A stretch of DNA of 64,000 nucleotides from Kaistella pullorum (GCF_014837035.1 NZ_JACSPS010000003.1:1-64000), one strand, 5' to 3'; shown: positions 34,421-44,809, numbered from the stretch's first letter. The notes: generated by a model from the letters alone, not told the origin. Numbers and translations: made by a program.

Positions 34421-34582
34421 CTTTATTTTCCTGGCCCTAAACATAGCGCGAAGATAGTGATTTTTTCGGAGAAAATCCGCGAGCGGGGCGGCAGGACTCT
34501 GCGCTTACAGACCAATCTTAACGGATCAAAACCTTCGGAATCTGAAGTAGATTTCGTAAATTTGTGCTGAAAATTTTTCTGT

Positions 34583-35569
34583 ATGATTGAAAGTGCTGTA
34601 AAGAAAATTGCCGTTTTCACCTCAGGAGGTGACGCACCCGGAATGAACGCTGCACTGCGTGCTGTGGTACGTACGGCGAACCATTATAATCTGGAATGTT
34701 ACGGCGTTCGTGAAGGCTACAATGGTCTCATCAATAACGATTTTACCCGCATGGGTCCGCGGTCGGTGAAAAACATCATTACCGAAGGCGGTACGATCTT
34801 AAAATCAGCGCGATCGCTAGAGTTTAAAACCAAGGAAGGCCGCCAGGCTGCTTACGAAAACTGTAAGAAACTCGGTATCGATGCACTGGTATGCATCGGT
34901 GGTGACGGTACTTTCCGCGGGGCCAACATTTTTAATGAAGAGTTCGGAATTAAAGTCATCGGCGTTCCCGGCACCATTGACAACGACATTTTCGGCACAG
35001 ACAATACGATCGGGTACGATACGGCACTGAACACCGCCATGGAAGCGATCGATAAAATTCGGGATACAGCCACTTCACACAACCGCGTATTTTTTGTGGA
35101 AGTGATGGGCCGTGATGCAGGATTTATCGCACTGAACAGTGGTCTGGCTACAGGTGCGATAGACATCCTTATTCCAGAGCAAAAAGACAGCATTGAAGAC
35201 CTTTTCAGAACATTTGAAAGAGCAGAAAAGGCAGGAAAAGCTTCGAGTATCGTGGTTGTGGCAGAAGGTGAAAAGCTGGGCAGCATTTACGATTTGGCAA
35301 AAGCTACAAAAGCCGGCTTCCCGGATTATGATATTCGCGTGGCGGTACTTGGACACATCCAGCGCGGTGGTTCGCCAAGCTGTGCGGACAGAGTCTTGGC
35401 AAGTCAGCTGGGTTATGCAGCTGTGGTTGGACTGATGGAAGGCCGGACAAATGTAATGGCCGGATTAAAATCTAATCAAATCGTGTATACGCCAATTGAA
35501 GAAGCCATCAAAAAGCATAACGAGATTGACCCGGGACTGCTGAAGATCTCAGAGATCCTTGCTATTTAA
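34583..35569 (+). CDS. pfkA: ATP-dependent 6-phosphofructokinase
   Basis: A 328-residue glycolytic kinase that phosphorylates fructose 6-phosphate. SGGDAPGMNAA (residues 14-24) binds ATP; IGGDGTFRGA has Gly after Asp, the marker of ATP rather than pyrophosphate use; PGTIDNDIFGTDNTIGYDTA holds the catalytic base. Length is close to E. coli PfkA (320). A TAAATTTG box lies at 34557-34564, 18 bases before the ATG. It is followed 42 bases later by gapA, so two glycolytic genes probably share a transcript. Confidence 0.96.
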   Translation: MIESAVKKIAVFTSGGDAPGMNAALRAVVRTANHYNLECYGVREGYNGLINNDFTRMGPRSVKNIITEGGTILKSARSLEFKTKEGRQAAYENCKKLGIDALVCIGGDGTFRGANIFNEEFGIKVIGVPGTIDNDIFGTDNTIGYDTALNTAMEAIDKIRDTATSHNRVFFVEVMGRDAGFIALNSGLATGAIDILIPEQKDSIEDLFRTFERAEKAGKASSIVVVAEGEKLGSIYDLAKATKAGFPDYDIRVAVLGHIQRGGSPSCADRVLASQLGYAAVVGLMEGRTNVMAGLKSNQIVYTPIEEAIKKHNEIDPGLLKISEILAI

Positions 35570-35605
35570 TTTTTCTTCAAATTCTTTTTAATCATTAATA
35601 AATAA

Positions 35606-36616
<1,011 letters not shown>

Positions 36617-36643
36617 AAAAAACATTTTTCGCTGAAACATGAC

Positions 36644-36674
36644 AAAACCTTCCGGATTCTGGAAGGTTTTTTCA
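36644..36674 (+). terminator. Rho-independent terminator after gapA
   Basis: Stem AAAACCTTCC / GGAAGGTTTT (36644-36653, 36661-36670) followed by TT, 27 bases after the stop. Confidence 0.9.
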
Positions 36675-36811
36675 TCATTGTGTGTTTTATGGGATAAAGC
36701 TCCCATGGTTATTAGTTGGACAAAGATGGTAATAAATTCTTAGCAATCATATCCCCCTTTTGTGGTATTTTTAACATTAAAATTGCTAATTTTAAACCAA
36801 ATAGTTATCGA

Positions 36812-37603
36812 ATGGCTAAAAATAACATAAGTGCCGATGTTCATGTACTTACGAAAGTCTGGAAAAGTGAACCCGAACTTTTTGATCTGGATGTGCCTGT
36901 TGCCCAGACTGAACCTCCTCTGGAAAGTGTTTTTGCCGATTATTTCTCGCTCGGGCCTTACTATTATTATGTGCTAAGCCTGCCAGGCAGTACGCTCTCT
37001 CACCATCATAAAAACATTCTTGATATGCATGGATTAGAAGAGTTGCCGCAGACGCTTTCAGAAATCATTGACCTGATTCATCCCGATGATCTACAGTTTG
37101 TGGTGGAAGCAGAAAAGATGTCGTACCAGAAAGTGCGGGAAATCGGACTTTCACATGTGCTGAATTTAAAGACCAGCTATTGTTTCCGAATGCGGACAGG
37201 AAAAGATACATATGAATTATTCCACCACCAGGCGATCCACACCTTGCAGTCTGATGACGGCAGCATTTTGCAGGCAGTGAATATCCATACAAACATTCAG
37301 CACATTACCGGTAAGAATCCGTATACAGTCTTGATTACCGGCGTTGGCGGCCGCACAGATTTTCACCAGTTACAGTATAAAGCGATCCAACATGAATCCG
37401 CGCCCGATTATTGTAAACTTACGGCCCGTGAAACTGAGATTCTGCTTCATATCGCTCATGGGCACTCGGCTGTTGAAATCGCGAAAATGCTTCATATTTC
37501 CGAGCATACCGTAAAAAGTCACCGCAAAAACATCATTGACAAGATGCAGGTACGCAACTCGCGTGATCTGATTCGCAAAGCGGTTGAGTTGGCAATCATT
37601 TAA
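36812..37603 (+). CDS. LuxR-type transcriptional regulator with PAS-like sensor region
   Basis: A 263-residue regulator. The C-terminal helix-turn-helix is clear: CKLTARETEILLHIAHGHSAVEIA then MLHISEHTVKSHRKNI (about residues 197-240). The middle region (about 70-180, with LIHPDDLQFVVEAEKM) looks like a PAS fold that could sense a small ligand. I chose Met at 36812; the frame runs open to 36716 but those residues are not part of the conserved protein. It is a single gene between two terminators, upstream of the convergent GH13 gene; no target is evident. Confidence 0.85.
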   Translation: MAKNNISADVHVLTKVWKSEPELFDLDVPVAQTEPPLESVFADYFSLGPYYYYVLSLPGSTLSHHHKNILDMHGLEELPQTLSEIIDLIHPDDLQFVVEAEKMSYQKVREIGLSHVLNLKTSYCFRMRTGKDTYELFHHQAIHTLQSDDGSILQAVNIHTNIQHITGKNPYTVLITGVGGRTDFHQLQYKAIQHESAPDYCKLTARETEILLHIAHGHSAVEIAKMLHISEHTVKSHRKNIIDKMQVRNSRDLIRKAVELAII

Positions 37604-37629
37604 TTGAAATCTAAAATATCGAATAAAAA

Positions 37630-37662
37630 AAACCGGCTTAGAAAATTCTAAACCGGTTTTTT
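37630..37662. terminator. Bidirectional terminator between the LuxR-type and GH13 genes
   Basis: Stem AAACCGG-TTAGA / TCTAA-CCGGTTT (37630-37642, 37647-37659) with T runs on both strands. Confidence 0.88.
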
Positions 37663-37679
37663 TAAGTAATTAAAGAAAT

Positions 37680-40553
37680 CTACTTCACAATCATTTTGGC
37701 AACCGCAGTTCCCTGATCTGATTTTAATTGAATTAAATATAAACCAGTTTTCAGACCGGACACCGAAATATTCTCAATGCCATTTGTTTTGCTAAGCTTA
37801 GCGGTCTTTACAAGTGATCCAGAGAGATCATAAATATAAACCGCACCGTTTTTCGCATTTGTATAGTTCAATACTGCATTTCCGTTGCTCACAGGGTTTT
37901 GAGCAAGGCGCAGCGAAACCGTGTTTTTGTTTGAAGCACTTTCATCTGTAGCAAGGCCGGATGCGTTCCCGAAAATCCTGAATCCGCCCGGTTCTATGGT
38001 GATTGGCGCGGCCGTGTCTGTCACACCAAAAGACGTTTCATCCATCAGATTCACCCAGTTGCCCGCGTATGGGAAGTTCGGAACAATATTTTGAGCAGTG
38101 AGTGTAAAGTTTGCAAGAATCACCACATTCTTCAGTGAAGACGAAGGCAAATTGTTGTCGTAAATATAAATTCTCGGCATCAGATTGCCCGATTCTACAT
38201 TGAAAGTTTTGGTATTGAAAACGGCATTTGTCAACCGCAGTTCCAATATTTTAGCCCACGTATCATACACAGATTTTCTCGCCGCGTCAGAGTCGTATCC
38301 AAGACCAAAAGCGGTAGGTTTCGGACTGAGTTTACAGTCGCCCGGCAACGCATCACCTTCTGTATTTACAGTCACGCCGTCTTCACACGTGTAGATACTC
38401 TTATCAAAACCAAGTTCTGCAAACTGCCAGATCATCTTAGGTCCCGGAACGGTGAGAAATACCGCTCCGTAAGCCTTTTGACGCTGCAGCGCGTTAGCAA
38501 GTGTGCGCGTGCTGTATTCCGGACTAGTTGCACCGAAAGTGATATTTTTGTACATCAGTCTTTCTTCATCATGACTTTCTCCGTAGCTCATTGCGCGGCG
38601 CTCTGCAAAACCGTGCGCCTCATAATCTACCCGACTGAAGTTACTGTTGGCGGCAAAGCCCATCGTGTTTTGGTTGTACGGATTGGTCTGCTTGTCCCAC
38701 ATCATTATTCCTTTGCCTTCACCCACGCGGTAGTTGGCCCACTGCGCTTCCTCAGAATCGGTTCCAAGGTGCTCGAAAATGATATATGACGAAGGATCAT
38801 AAGACCATTGGTTGTCTGCATACGCGCGAAGGATGTTCACACGATCCTGCTGATATTGGTTTGTACAGGCATCATCACCGGCAGTACAGTTTTGTGTAAA
38901 TCCTTTGGTAAGGTCCCAACGGAAACCATCGATCTTGTATTCTTTGATCCACTGTTCCAAAACGCGCTGTACGTAATATTTGGTTTCCGGTTTTGAGTGA
39001 TTGAAATCATTAAAGACACTGTAAGAATGTCTCGCAATCTGATTGAAATAAGGATTATCTGCCGCCGGATCTCCGAATCCGTCACCATCAGGATCGATCA
39101 TCCACATTCTTTCAAGAGGATTTCGGCCGGTAGCATGGTTGAACGCTACATCCAGGATAACCGCAATCCCGTTTTGGTGACATAAGTCTATGAATTCTTT
39201 GAACTTCTCGGGCGTTCCGTACGCTTTGTCAAGTGCATAATGGAAAGCGGTGTTGTATCCCCAGGAATTATTTCCGTCAAATTCCATCACAGGCATCAAC
39301 TCAATCGCATTGATTTTCAAAGATTTTAAATATGAAATTTTGTCAATAAGAGACTGCCAGGTTTTTTCAGGCGTAAAATCTCTTACGAGCAATTCATAAA
39401 CAATTAAATTTTCCTTCGCCGGTTTAACAAAGTTGTTTACTGCCCACGGATAGGCAGGTTTTGCAGTTTGGATCACCGAAACTTCAAAATCCTGACCTGC
39501 CGGATATTGCGGAAGATCAGGATAAACCGTTGCATTCTGGTTGATATAAGGATCATCATACGGTGATAAAACCAAGGGCGAATAAGGATCCGCAACTTTT
39601 ATTCCGTCTGCCGTTCTGTACTGGAAGGTATAGATCTGCTGTGGCGTGAGGCCGGTAATCTCAATCCAGTAAAGATTAGAATTTGTGGTATCTCGCTTCA
39701 TTAAATAATTTCCGCTTACCGTCCAGTTATTGAAACTGCCAATCACGTGAACATACGCTTTGCCGGGCGCATACAGCGCGAGGCCAACTTTGGTAGCGTC
39801 AGCCGGATCGTAGTTGATACCCTGTCTCATATAGGCCGGCATGGGTGCCGAATCTACAGGTAACGCAAGCGAAACCGTGAAAAACTTCGTGACACTGGAA
39901 CCATCTCCCGGACTTGTCGCAGTAACCTCTATCGTGGCATCCTGCGTCACCGTGTACGCATAATTTAAAGCTGTAGAAGCGCTCGAACTCGCGTAAACCG
40001 TGGTTCCATTGGCTTTAATAGTGTAATTCGCGGCAAGTGAAGATGTGCCGGTAATGTTGATCACAGAACCTATATTTACCACATTGGTGCTTCCGGGCAG
40101 CGGATTGGTAAGGTTAAACTGGAACTTACCTACATTAAGCACAATGTCCTGCGACTGCACAGAGCCGTTCACTGTTTTTACCAGAAATCCAATTTTTGAA
40201 AGCGGTTTCGGACGGTTTCCGTAGAAGGATTTCACAGTGTTCATCGTAAACGTATAAGTGCCGGTGCTTCCGGAACTTGACACATACGTTAGCTTATTTG
40301 CAGGGTTTGAGGCCGTCCAGGTCCCGTTTGTAGGACTGTCAGCCTGCACATTATCTGAGTCATAAGACCATGCCCAGAGGTAAAGCGCATGCGACGTCGC
40401 AACATCAAAAGCGGTCTCATTCACACTAAAAGTAACCGTAACAGATTCTGTTTCGTTAAATGTCGGCGGGTTCACCGAATAGGAAATCACCTGCTGCGCT
40501 ACCGCAAAATAAGGCACTAGCAGCGCTAAAAGCAGCGTATAAAAATATTTCAT
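37680..40553 (-). CDS. Secreted GH13 alpha-amylase-family enzyme with T9SS sorting domain
   Basis: A 957-residue exported glycoside hydrolase. Order: signal peptide (1-19, ending AVAQ), two N-terminal beta domains (about 20-230), a CBM48-like E-set domain (about 240-340, with VHVIGSFNNWTV), a GH13 catalytic barrel (about 370-800) and a T9SS sorting domain (about 880-957). The catalytic triad can be placed: nucleophile Asp547 in GFRWDLTKG, acid Glu594 in IIFEHLG, and Asp662 in ESHDEERLM. The CBM48-GH13 order suggests alpha-1,6 or mixed starch/glycogen activity (pullulanase or glycogen-debranching group). It should work outside the cell; no SusCD pair is adjacent. Confidence 0.92.
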   Translation of the reverse strand: MKYFYTLLLALLVPYFAVAQQVISYSVNPPTFNETESVTVTFSVNETAFDVATSHALYLWAWSYDSDNVQADSPTNGTWTASNPANKLTYVSSSGSTGTYTFTMNTVKSFYGNRPKPLSKIGFLVKTVNGSVQSQDIVLNVGKFQFNLTNPLPGSTNVVNIGSVINITGTSSLAANYTIKANGTTVYASSSASTALNYAYTVTQDATIEVTATSPGDGSSVTKFFTVSLALPVDSAPMPAYMRQGINYDPADATKVGLALYAPGKAYVHVIGSFNNWTVSGNYLMKRDTTNSNLYWIEITGLTPQQIYTFQYRTADGIKVADPYSPLVLSPYDDPYINQNATVYPDLPQYPAGQDFEVSVIQTAKPAYPWAVNNFVKPAKENLIVYELLVRDFTPEKTWQSLIDKISYLKSLKINAIELMPVMEFDGNNSWGYNTAFHYALDKAYGTPEKFKEFIDLCHQNGIAVILDVAFNHATGRNPLERMWMIDPDGDGFGDPAADNPYFNQIARHSYSVFNDFNHSKPETKYYVQRVLEQWIKEYKIDGFRWDLTKGFTQNCTAGDDACTNQYQQDRVNILRAYADNQWSYDPSSYIIFEHLGTDSEEAQWANYRVGEGKGIMMWDKQTNPYNQNTMGFAANSNFSRVDYEAHGFAERRAMSYGESHDEERLMYKNITFGATSPEYSTRTLANALQRQKAYGAVFLTVPGPKMIWQFAELGFDKSIYTCEDGVTVNTEGDALPGDCKLSPKPTAFGLGYDSDAARKSVYDTWAKILELRLTNAVFNTKTFNVESGNLMPRIYIYDNNLPSSSLKNVVILANFTLTAQNIVPNFPYAGNWVNLMDETSFGVTDTAAPITIEPGGFRIFGNASGLATDESASNKNTVSLRLAQNPVSNGNAVLNYTNAKNGAVYIYDLSGSLVKTAKLSKTNGIENISVSGLKTGLYLIQLKSDQGTAVAKMIVK

Positions 40554-40690
40554 ATAAAATTAATTTAAGCAGTAAAAATACTAAATCTTAAATAGATTCG
40601 TCATTACGTATGAATACTTTATAAGCATAACTCAGTGCGGGGAAAATAGCATTAAAAAAGGAAAGAGCCAGCTGAAAATGAGGAGAAATC

Positions 40691-41413
40691 TTAGTTTTTT
40701 GTGTAGTGATCATTAAGCAGCAATCTGCTTTCTGAAATTTTCACAGGATTATCGAGCGAGAAGTTGCGGCCTGCTAAAAGTTCGGTGAGCAAAGTGCGCA
40801 TCTGTTCGGCGGCGATGTTCGGGAGATTTGATTTTTGGGCAGCGTCAATGACCTGTCTCTTGCCATTCTGCTGAATTTTAGCAAGGTCTTCTTTACTGAA
40901 AAGGTTGAAGAATTGTTCTTCGATGTTATAATATTTGTAATCGGTTTCGGTGGAAAGAATTTCAGGAGCCGGAAATTCCAGCAGGCGGACACGGCGGTTT
41001 TCTTCGTCGAGCTCCCATTTTAGCTTATCGAAATCATAGCCAACCAAAACTTTTGCCTGAACAATGACCAGCGCTTTCTTCTTAGACGGAAAAAATTTGA
41101 GAAGTTTCGTGGTTTCCTCGTAGTTATAAATTTCATTGAAATGGCCTTCTGCGGAAACGATTTTGAAGACTTTGCGCATGCTTTCAGCAATAGTGTGCGA
41201 ACTTTCCGTTACCACAGGCGCCGCCGAACTACTGTTTCTGGTAGCCAAAAAAGCGATAGCACCGCCCAGCGCAAGACCGATGATCAACATCAAAAGTGTG
41301 GTGAGCGAACTGGTGGATGAACTTTGAGCCATCTGATAAAATAAAAACACCAGAAACAGGGCTAAAACTGCCGTAACAGAAATGATCGTGACCTTTAATT
41401 TGTTGATTTTCAT
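40691..41413 (-). CDS. Membrane-anchored DUF4230 protein
   Basis: A 240-residue protein with one or two N-terminal helices (about residues 5-60: VTIISVTAVLALFLVFLFY and LLMLIIGLALGGAIAFL) and a soluble domain. The domain (FKIVSAEGHFNEIYNYEET, KKALVIVQAKVLVGYDF) fits DUF4230, a widely spread family of unknown function. The start is Met at 41413, which directly precedes the first helix; the longer frame to 41458 adds nothing conserved. It is 75 bases past the PD-(D/E)XK-like gene on the same strand. Confidence 0.8.
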   Translation of the reverse strand: MKINKLKVTIISVTAVLALFLVFLFYQMAQSSSTSSLTTLLMLIIGLALGGAIAFLATRNSSSAAPVVTESSHTIAESMRKVFKIVSAEGHFNEIYNYEETTKLLKFFPSKKKALVIVQAKVLVGYDFDKLKWELDEENRRVRLLEFPAPEILSTETDYKYYNIEEQFFNLFSKEDLAKIQQNGKRQVIDAAQKSNLPNIAAEQMRTLLTELLAGRNFSLDNPVKISESRLLLNDHYTKN

Positions 41414-41487
41414 GGCTGATGGATTGGCCTCAAGTTGCCGCACCCGATTTCTAAGCAAAATAAGTGCAAAAGATTCAGCCAGGCGAT

Positions 41488-42027
41488 CTATTTACCGCCC
41501 GAAAACTTCGGAGGAAGGATGAGTTCCTCAAATTTACCTTTTACTTCGAGTTTTTTATAGTAGAAATTGCGCGCCATTGTTTTCAGCATCAGATCTTTAT
41601 CTACCAGGTTCCAGAAGTTTTCAGTGTGGACCAGGCCGGGTTTTCTTACCTCGTGAAAAATCGTTTGCCAGTTGTCAGGATTATGATCAAATTCTACGAT
41701 GCCGCAGTGTGGCGGTATTTCCTCAGGTTTTATCATACCCATTGGCAGTAAAAAACTGAATTTGTTGCAGATGTAATCGCCGCAGGAAATTTTGTCGTGT
41801 TTGAGGAATTTCTCGGTCGTTTTAGCGTTTTGATATTTCTTTTTAAAGTCGTTTTTGAAGTCGCTGCGCGAAAGTTTAATCTCAAACTCATGGCTGAAAC
41901 CTTCAGTATTTACCACAAGAATATCGGCTTCCCAGTCTGAATGGAAATGATTGGTGAGCACCAGATCTTTTTCGAAATCGCAGAATCGGGAAATGAAATT
42001 ATAGGTAAGTTCTTCTACTTTAATCAT
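41488..42027 (-). CDS. Putative PD-(D/E)XK nuclease-fold protein
   Basis: A 179-residue cytoplasmic protein I do not recognise by name. Residues 31-51 read like a restriction-endonuclease-fold core: Asp35 in DWEADILVV, then Glu49-x-Lys51 in HEFEIKLSRSD, at the spacing expected for PD-(D/E)XK enzymes. A Cys pair (ISCGDYICNKF) follows at about 82-88. The C-terminus PPKFSGGK is unremarkable. MmcB- or XisH-like nucleases share this outline. It lies 14 bases after the LuxE-like gene. DNA cleavage is an inference from the motif alone. Confidence 0.5.
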   Translation of the reverse strand: MIKVEELTYNFISRFCDFEKDLVLTNHFHSDWEADILVVNTEGFSHEFEIKLSRSDFKNDFKKKYQNAKTTEKFLKHDKISCGDYICNKFSFLLPMGMIKPEEIPPHCGIVEFDHNPDNWQTIFHEVRKPGLVHTENFWNLVDKDLMLKTMARNFYYKKLEVKGKFEELILPPKFSGGK

Positions 42028-42041
42028 TTAAATAAAACACT

Positions 42042-43061
42042 TTAAGAAACCAAAAGACTGCAGCCGCGGATATCGGAATGGTCAATCCTGCCCAAGATCT
42101 GGAATTTGTCACGGCGAAGAACCGGAGCACATGAAGCAATCTCAACATCATTTAGGGTTTTACCCAGATCCTGCGTCGCAATGAAACTGCACGAATGTCG
42201 GTTGGCCAGATCGATAATATTCACCGCGCCGGTTCGCCCGGCTTCAATGTAAGAAAACGGATCTTCAGTATTGCGGATCAGCACGCGCATCCAGGGCGGA
42301 CATTCATAAATATTCTGGCCTAATGAATATGCCTGCGAAAGCAATTCGGTCATCGAATATTCTGAATAAATCTGCTCTGTTCCGAAGCCTTGCTGCACAG
42401 TTTTAAGCAACTGATCCTTAGTCATTTCTTCCTTGCGGCCTTTCATTCCGCCAGTTTCTATCACAGTGAGATTTGATGAAGAGTTTAGTTGCAGCTGATT
42501 CTCGTTTAAATAATCAAGAAAATCCAGCAGTGCAAACGAAACTCCGAAAAGAAGCACCTTTTTGTCCCGTAAAGTTTGTAGCAAGCTAAAAAGTTCGCGG
42601 TGATTATACAGGAAATAACCGTTTTCAGGCTTAGCTGATTGCTTCATCAGAAAATTGACCATGTAAATTAAAGAAGAATGCGGATTTTCGGAATAATTCG
42701 GCAGAAGACCCAGGAAAATATAGTCTTCAGGTTTCCCGATGAATTGCGCGAAACTTTTGTAAATACTTTGTTCGTAAAGTCCAAAATCAGCGATAAAATG
42801 CCGCGAACGCGTCATTTGCGTGGTTCCGGAGCTCTGAAAATAGCGGTCTGCAGTGCTATTTTGGTCTAAAACCGTGTGATTCTTAAACATCTCAATGGGC
42901 AGAAACGGAATCTTTTCCACCGCATTAATTTCCGCCGGATTAATGTTCAGATAAGCTACAAACTTTCTGTAAACCTCCACATTTTCGTATTGATAGCGAA
43001 AGGTTTCGAGACAACTTTGCTGAAAGTCTGATTCGGTTTGTATGTTAAAAATATCTTGCAT
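42042..43061 (-). CDS. LuxE/PaaK family acyl-activating protein
   Basis: A 339-residue protein related to acyl-protein synthetase LuxE and the PaaK adenylate-forming group, which activate carboxylic acids. It has FQSSGTTQMTRSRH (about residues 75-88), the family's Ser/Thr/Gly-rich ATP loop, then GGMKGRKEEMTKDQL and YSEYSMTELLSQAYS. Flavobacteria carry such a protein without luciferase; acid substrate unknown. It is just upstream of the PD-(D/E)XK-like gene, and a broken GxxExxY gene lies before it. Confidence 0.8.
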   Translation of the reverse strand: MQDIFNIQTESDFQQSCLETFRYQYENVEVYRKFVAYLNINPAEINAVEKIPFLPIEMFKNHTVLDQNSTADRYFQSSGTTQMTRSRHFIADFGLYEQSIYKSFAQFIGKPEDYIFLGLLPNYSENPHSSLIYMVNFLMKQSAKPENGYFLYNHRELFSLLQTLRDKKVLLFGVSFALLDFLDYLNENQLQLNSSSNLTVIETGGMKGRKEEMTKDQLLKTVQQGFGTEQIYSEYSMTELLSQAYSLGQNIYECPPWMRVLIRNTEDPFSYIEAGRTGAVNIIDLANRHSCSFIATQDLGKTLNDVEIASCAPVLRRDKFQILGRIDHSDIRGCSLLVS

Positions 43062-43110
43062 CTCTTTTTACCACTAAGTTCACAATGATTTTAACTAAGT
43101 ACACAATGAA

Positions 43111-43491
43111 CTATATATTTCCGTTGATCACCCGTTTTATTCCGTTTTTAAACAACAACATGTTAAAATTAATTAGCAAACCTAATTTGCAATGGCTTAA
43201 TTTCAGATAAGTTAATACCTGCGCTAAATGAATATCGTTAAGCGCATCAACAGATTTTACTTCAATCACCACTTTTCTTTCAACCATTAGGTCTACTCTG
43301 TATCCTACATCCAACTTTACTTCCTCCTAAATGAGCGGCATTGGTTTCTGTTTTTCAATAAAAAGTCCAGATTTAAGAAGCTCAAAATAGAGGCATTCTT
43401 CATACGCTGATTCCAGGAGTCCGGGACCTAAAATCCTGTGTACTTTGAGACCTGCATCAAATATTACGCGCGAAATCTCATTTTCATTCAT
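43111..43491 (-). pseudogene. GxxExxY family gene interrupted by an in-frame amber codon
   Basis: Reading from 43491, the frame gives MNENEISRVIFDAGLKVHRI, then LGPGLLESAYEECLYFELLK with the GxxExxY motif (GLLESAY, residues 24-30), then MPLI followed by TAG at 43327-43329 (codon 55). The same frame then continues EEVKLDVGYRVDLMVE and on to a normal end (NGNI, stop at 43111). The family usually has LIYEEV here, so one change from TAT/TAC to TAG explains the break. Full length would be 126 residues, normal for the family. Real decay or a sequencing error are both possible. Confidence 0.85.
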
Positions 43492-43508
43492 AACCGATCA
43501 TTGTGGCC

Positions 43509-44303
43509 TTAGTGTAAATCCTTTTTACCATGGTGGTTATTATCGAAAGTATTCAAAAGAAAATCGATGCCATCAAAAACCCCAAAGGTAAAATAGGAAA
43601 TCCAGTCGCCAAGGTTGATATATTTGGCCTTTCCGCCTTCTAAATCTAAAACCATCGGCAGGTGCCGGTGTCCGTAAATGAAGTAATCGATCTGTTCTGT
43701 CTTAAGTTTCTCCTTCGAATAGATGATCAAAAATTCCTTGTCTTCGCCCAAAAATTCTTTGTCTTCCTCGCCCGAAATCATTTTGTTTTTGGTAGAGAAA
43801 TAGATCGCGACTTTCATCGCGATGTCGGGATGCAGCCAGCGGAAAGCCCATTGTGCCAAAGGATTCGTGAAAAGTTTTTTCATCCTTTTGTAGCCTTTAT
43901 CACCGGGTCCCAAACCGTCGCCGTGCGCCAAAAGAAAGTTTCGGCCATTGATTTCGAAATATTGCTTTTCAAAAAAAACTTTGCAGCCAATCTCGTCTTC
44001 AAAATAGTTTTTCATCCACAGATCGTGGTTGCCAACAAACATAAAAAGTTCGATTCCGGCATCTTTAAGCTCCGCAAGTTTACCTAAAACACGCACGTAA
44101 CCTTTGGGAATTACATGGTTCCATTCATGCCAGAAATCGAAAAGGTCGCCCATCAGGAAAAGGACTTGCGCATCACCTTTTATCTGGTCGAGCCAGCGGA
44201 TAAATTTCTCCTCGCGAAATTTGCTCGCCTTTGCATCGGGCGCGCCAAAGTGCTGATCGGAAGCGAAATAGATTTTTTTTCCGGGCTGTAAATTAATCTT
44301 CAT
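43509..44303 (-). CDS. lpxH: UDP-2,3-diacylglucosamine diphosphatase-like metallophosphoesterase
   Basis: A 264-residue calcineurin-type phosphoesterase for the LpxH step of lipid A synthesis (UDP-diacylglucosamine to lipid X). Motifs: SDQHFG (residues 15-20), GDLFDFWHEW, VGNHDLWM, LAHGDGLGPGDKGYK and YGHRHLP, which together supply the two-metal site. The length and GDGLGPGDKGYK segment match the Bacteroidota LpxH type. It is 12 bases after queD on the same strand. Confidence 0.88.
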   Translation of the reverse strand: MKINLQPGKKIYFASDQHFGAPDAKASKFREEKFIRWLDQIKGDAQVLFLMGDLFDFWHEWNHVIPKGYVRVLGKLAELKDAGIELFMFVGNHDLWMKNYFEDEIGCKVFFEKQYFEINGRNFLLAHGDGLGPGDKGYKRMKKLFTNPLAQWAFRWLHPDIAMKVAIYFSTKNKMISGEEDKEFLGEDKEFLIIYSKEKLKTEQIDYFIYGHRHLPMVLDLEGGKAKYINLGDWISYFTFGVFDGIDFLLNTFDNNHHGKKDLH

Positions 44304-44315
44304 GCGGCTGCTGTC

Positions 44316-44771
44316 TTATCTGAAACCTACCTGATCTTCGGCAAACCATTCACCGTAGCTGTTTTCGGTTTCGTGTAGTTTTAAGTAAGCCAAACTCACG
44401 TCACCCGTAAGGCTTTTTTTAATTTTTTCGGCGATATCATAAAGCATGTTTTCGCACGTCGGCTGATAATCACAGAAAATCACTTTATGGCCTTTCGTTT
44501 CCAGATCTGAACCTAAATCTTTATGTGGCGAAGCTCCATTTACCAAAACCGCATGATCCCAGACATCGATGATTTCAGATTTTACAATCTTTTTGATATC
44601 GCCAAAATCTACCACCATACCGTTTTTTGGATGGTCCAGATCATCGATTGGCGTCCCCTTCACCGTTACGAAAAGTTTGTAGGAATGTCCGTGCATATTT
44701 TTGCACTTGCCATCGTAATTATAAAGTACGTGCGCGGTTTCGAAAGTGAAAATCTTGGTGATGCGTATCAT
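44316..44771 (-). CDS. queD: 6-carboxytetrahydropterin synthase
   Basis: A 151-residue enzyme of the QueD/PTPS family that converts dihydroneopterin triphosphate to carboxytetrahydropterin for queuosine synthesis. The zinc ligands appear as H14 (FETAHVLYNY) and HGHSY (residues 27-31); the catalytic Cys23 (GKCKNMHGH) is present; the C-terminal LHETENSYGEW carries the glutamate that binds the pterin. queC and queE are not adjacent. It lies 38 bases downstream of the ubiquitin-like gene and could be co-transcribed with it. Confidence 0.93.
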   Translation of the reverse strand: MIRITKIFTFETAHVLYNYDGKCKNMHGHSYKLFVTVKGTPIDDLDHPKNGMVVDFGDIKKIVKSEIIDVWDHAVLVNGASPHKDLGSDLETKGHKVIFCDYQPTCENMLYDIAEKIKKSLTGDVSLAYLKLHETENSYGEWFAEDQVGFR

Positions 44772-44809
44772 GTTGCAAAGTTAAGATTTTTGAAGTCGAA
44801 TTTTGAATT

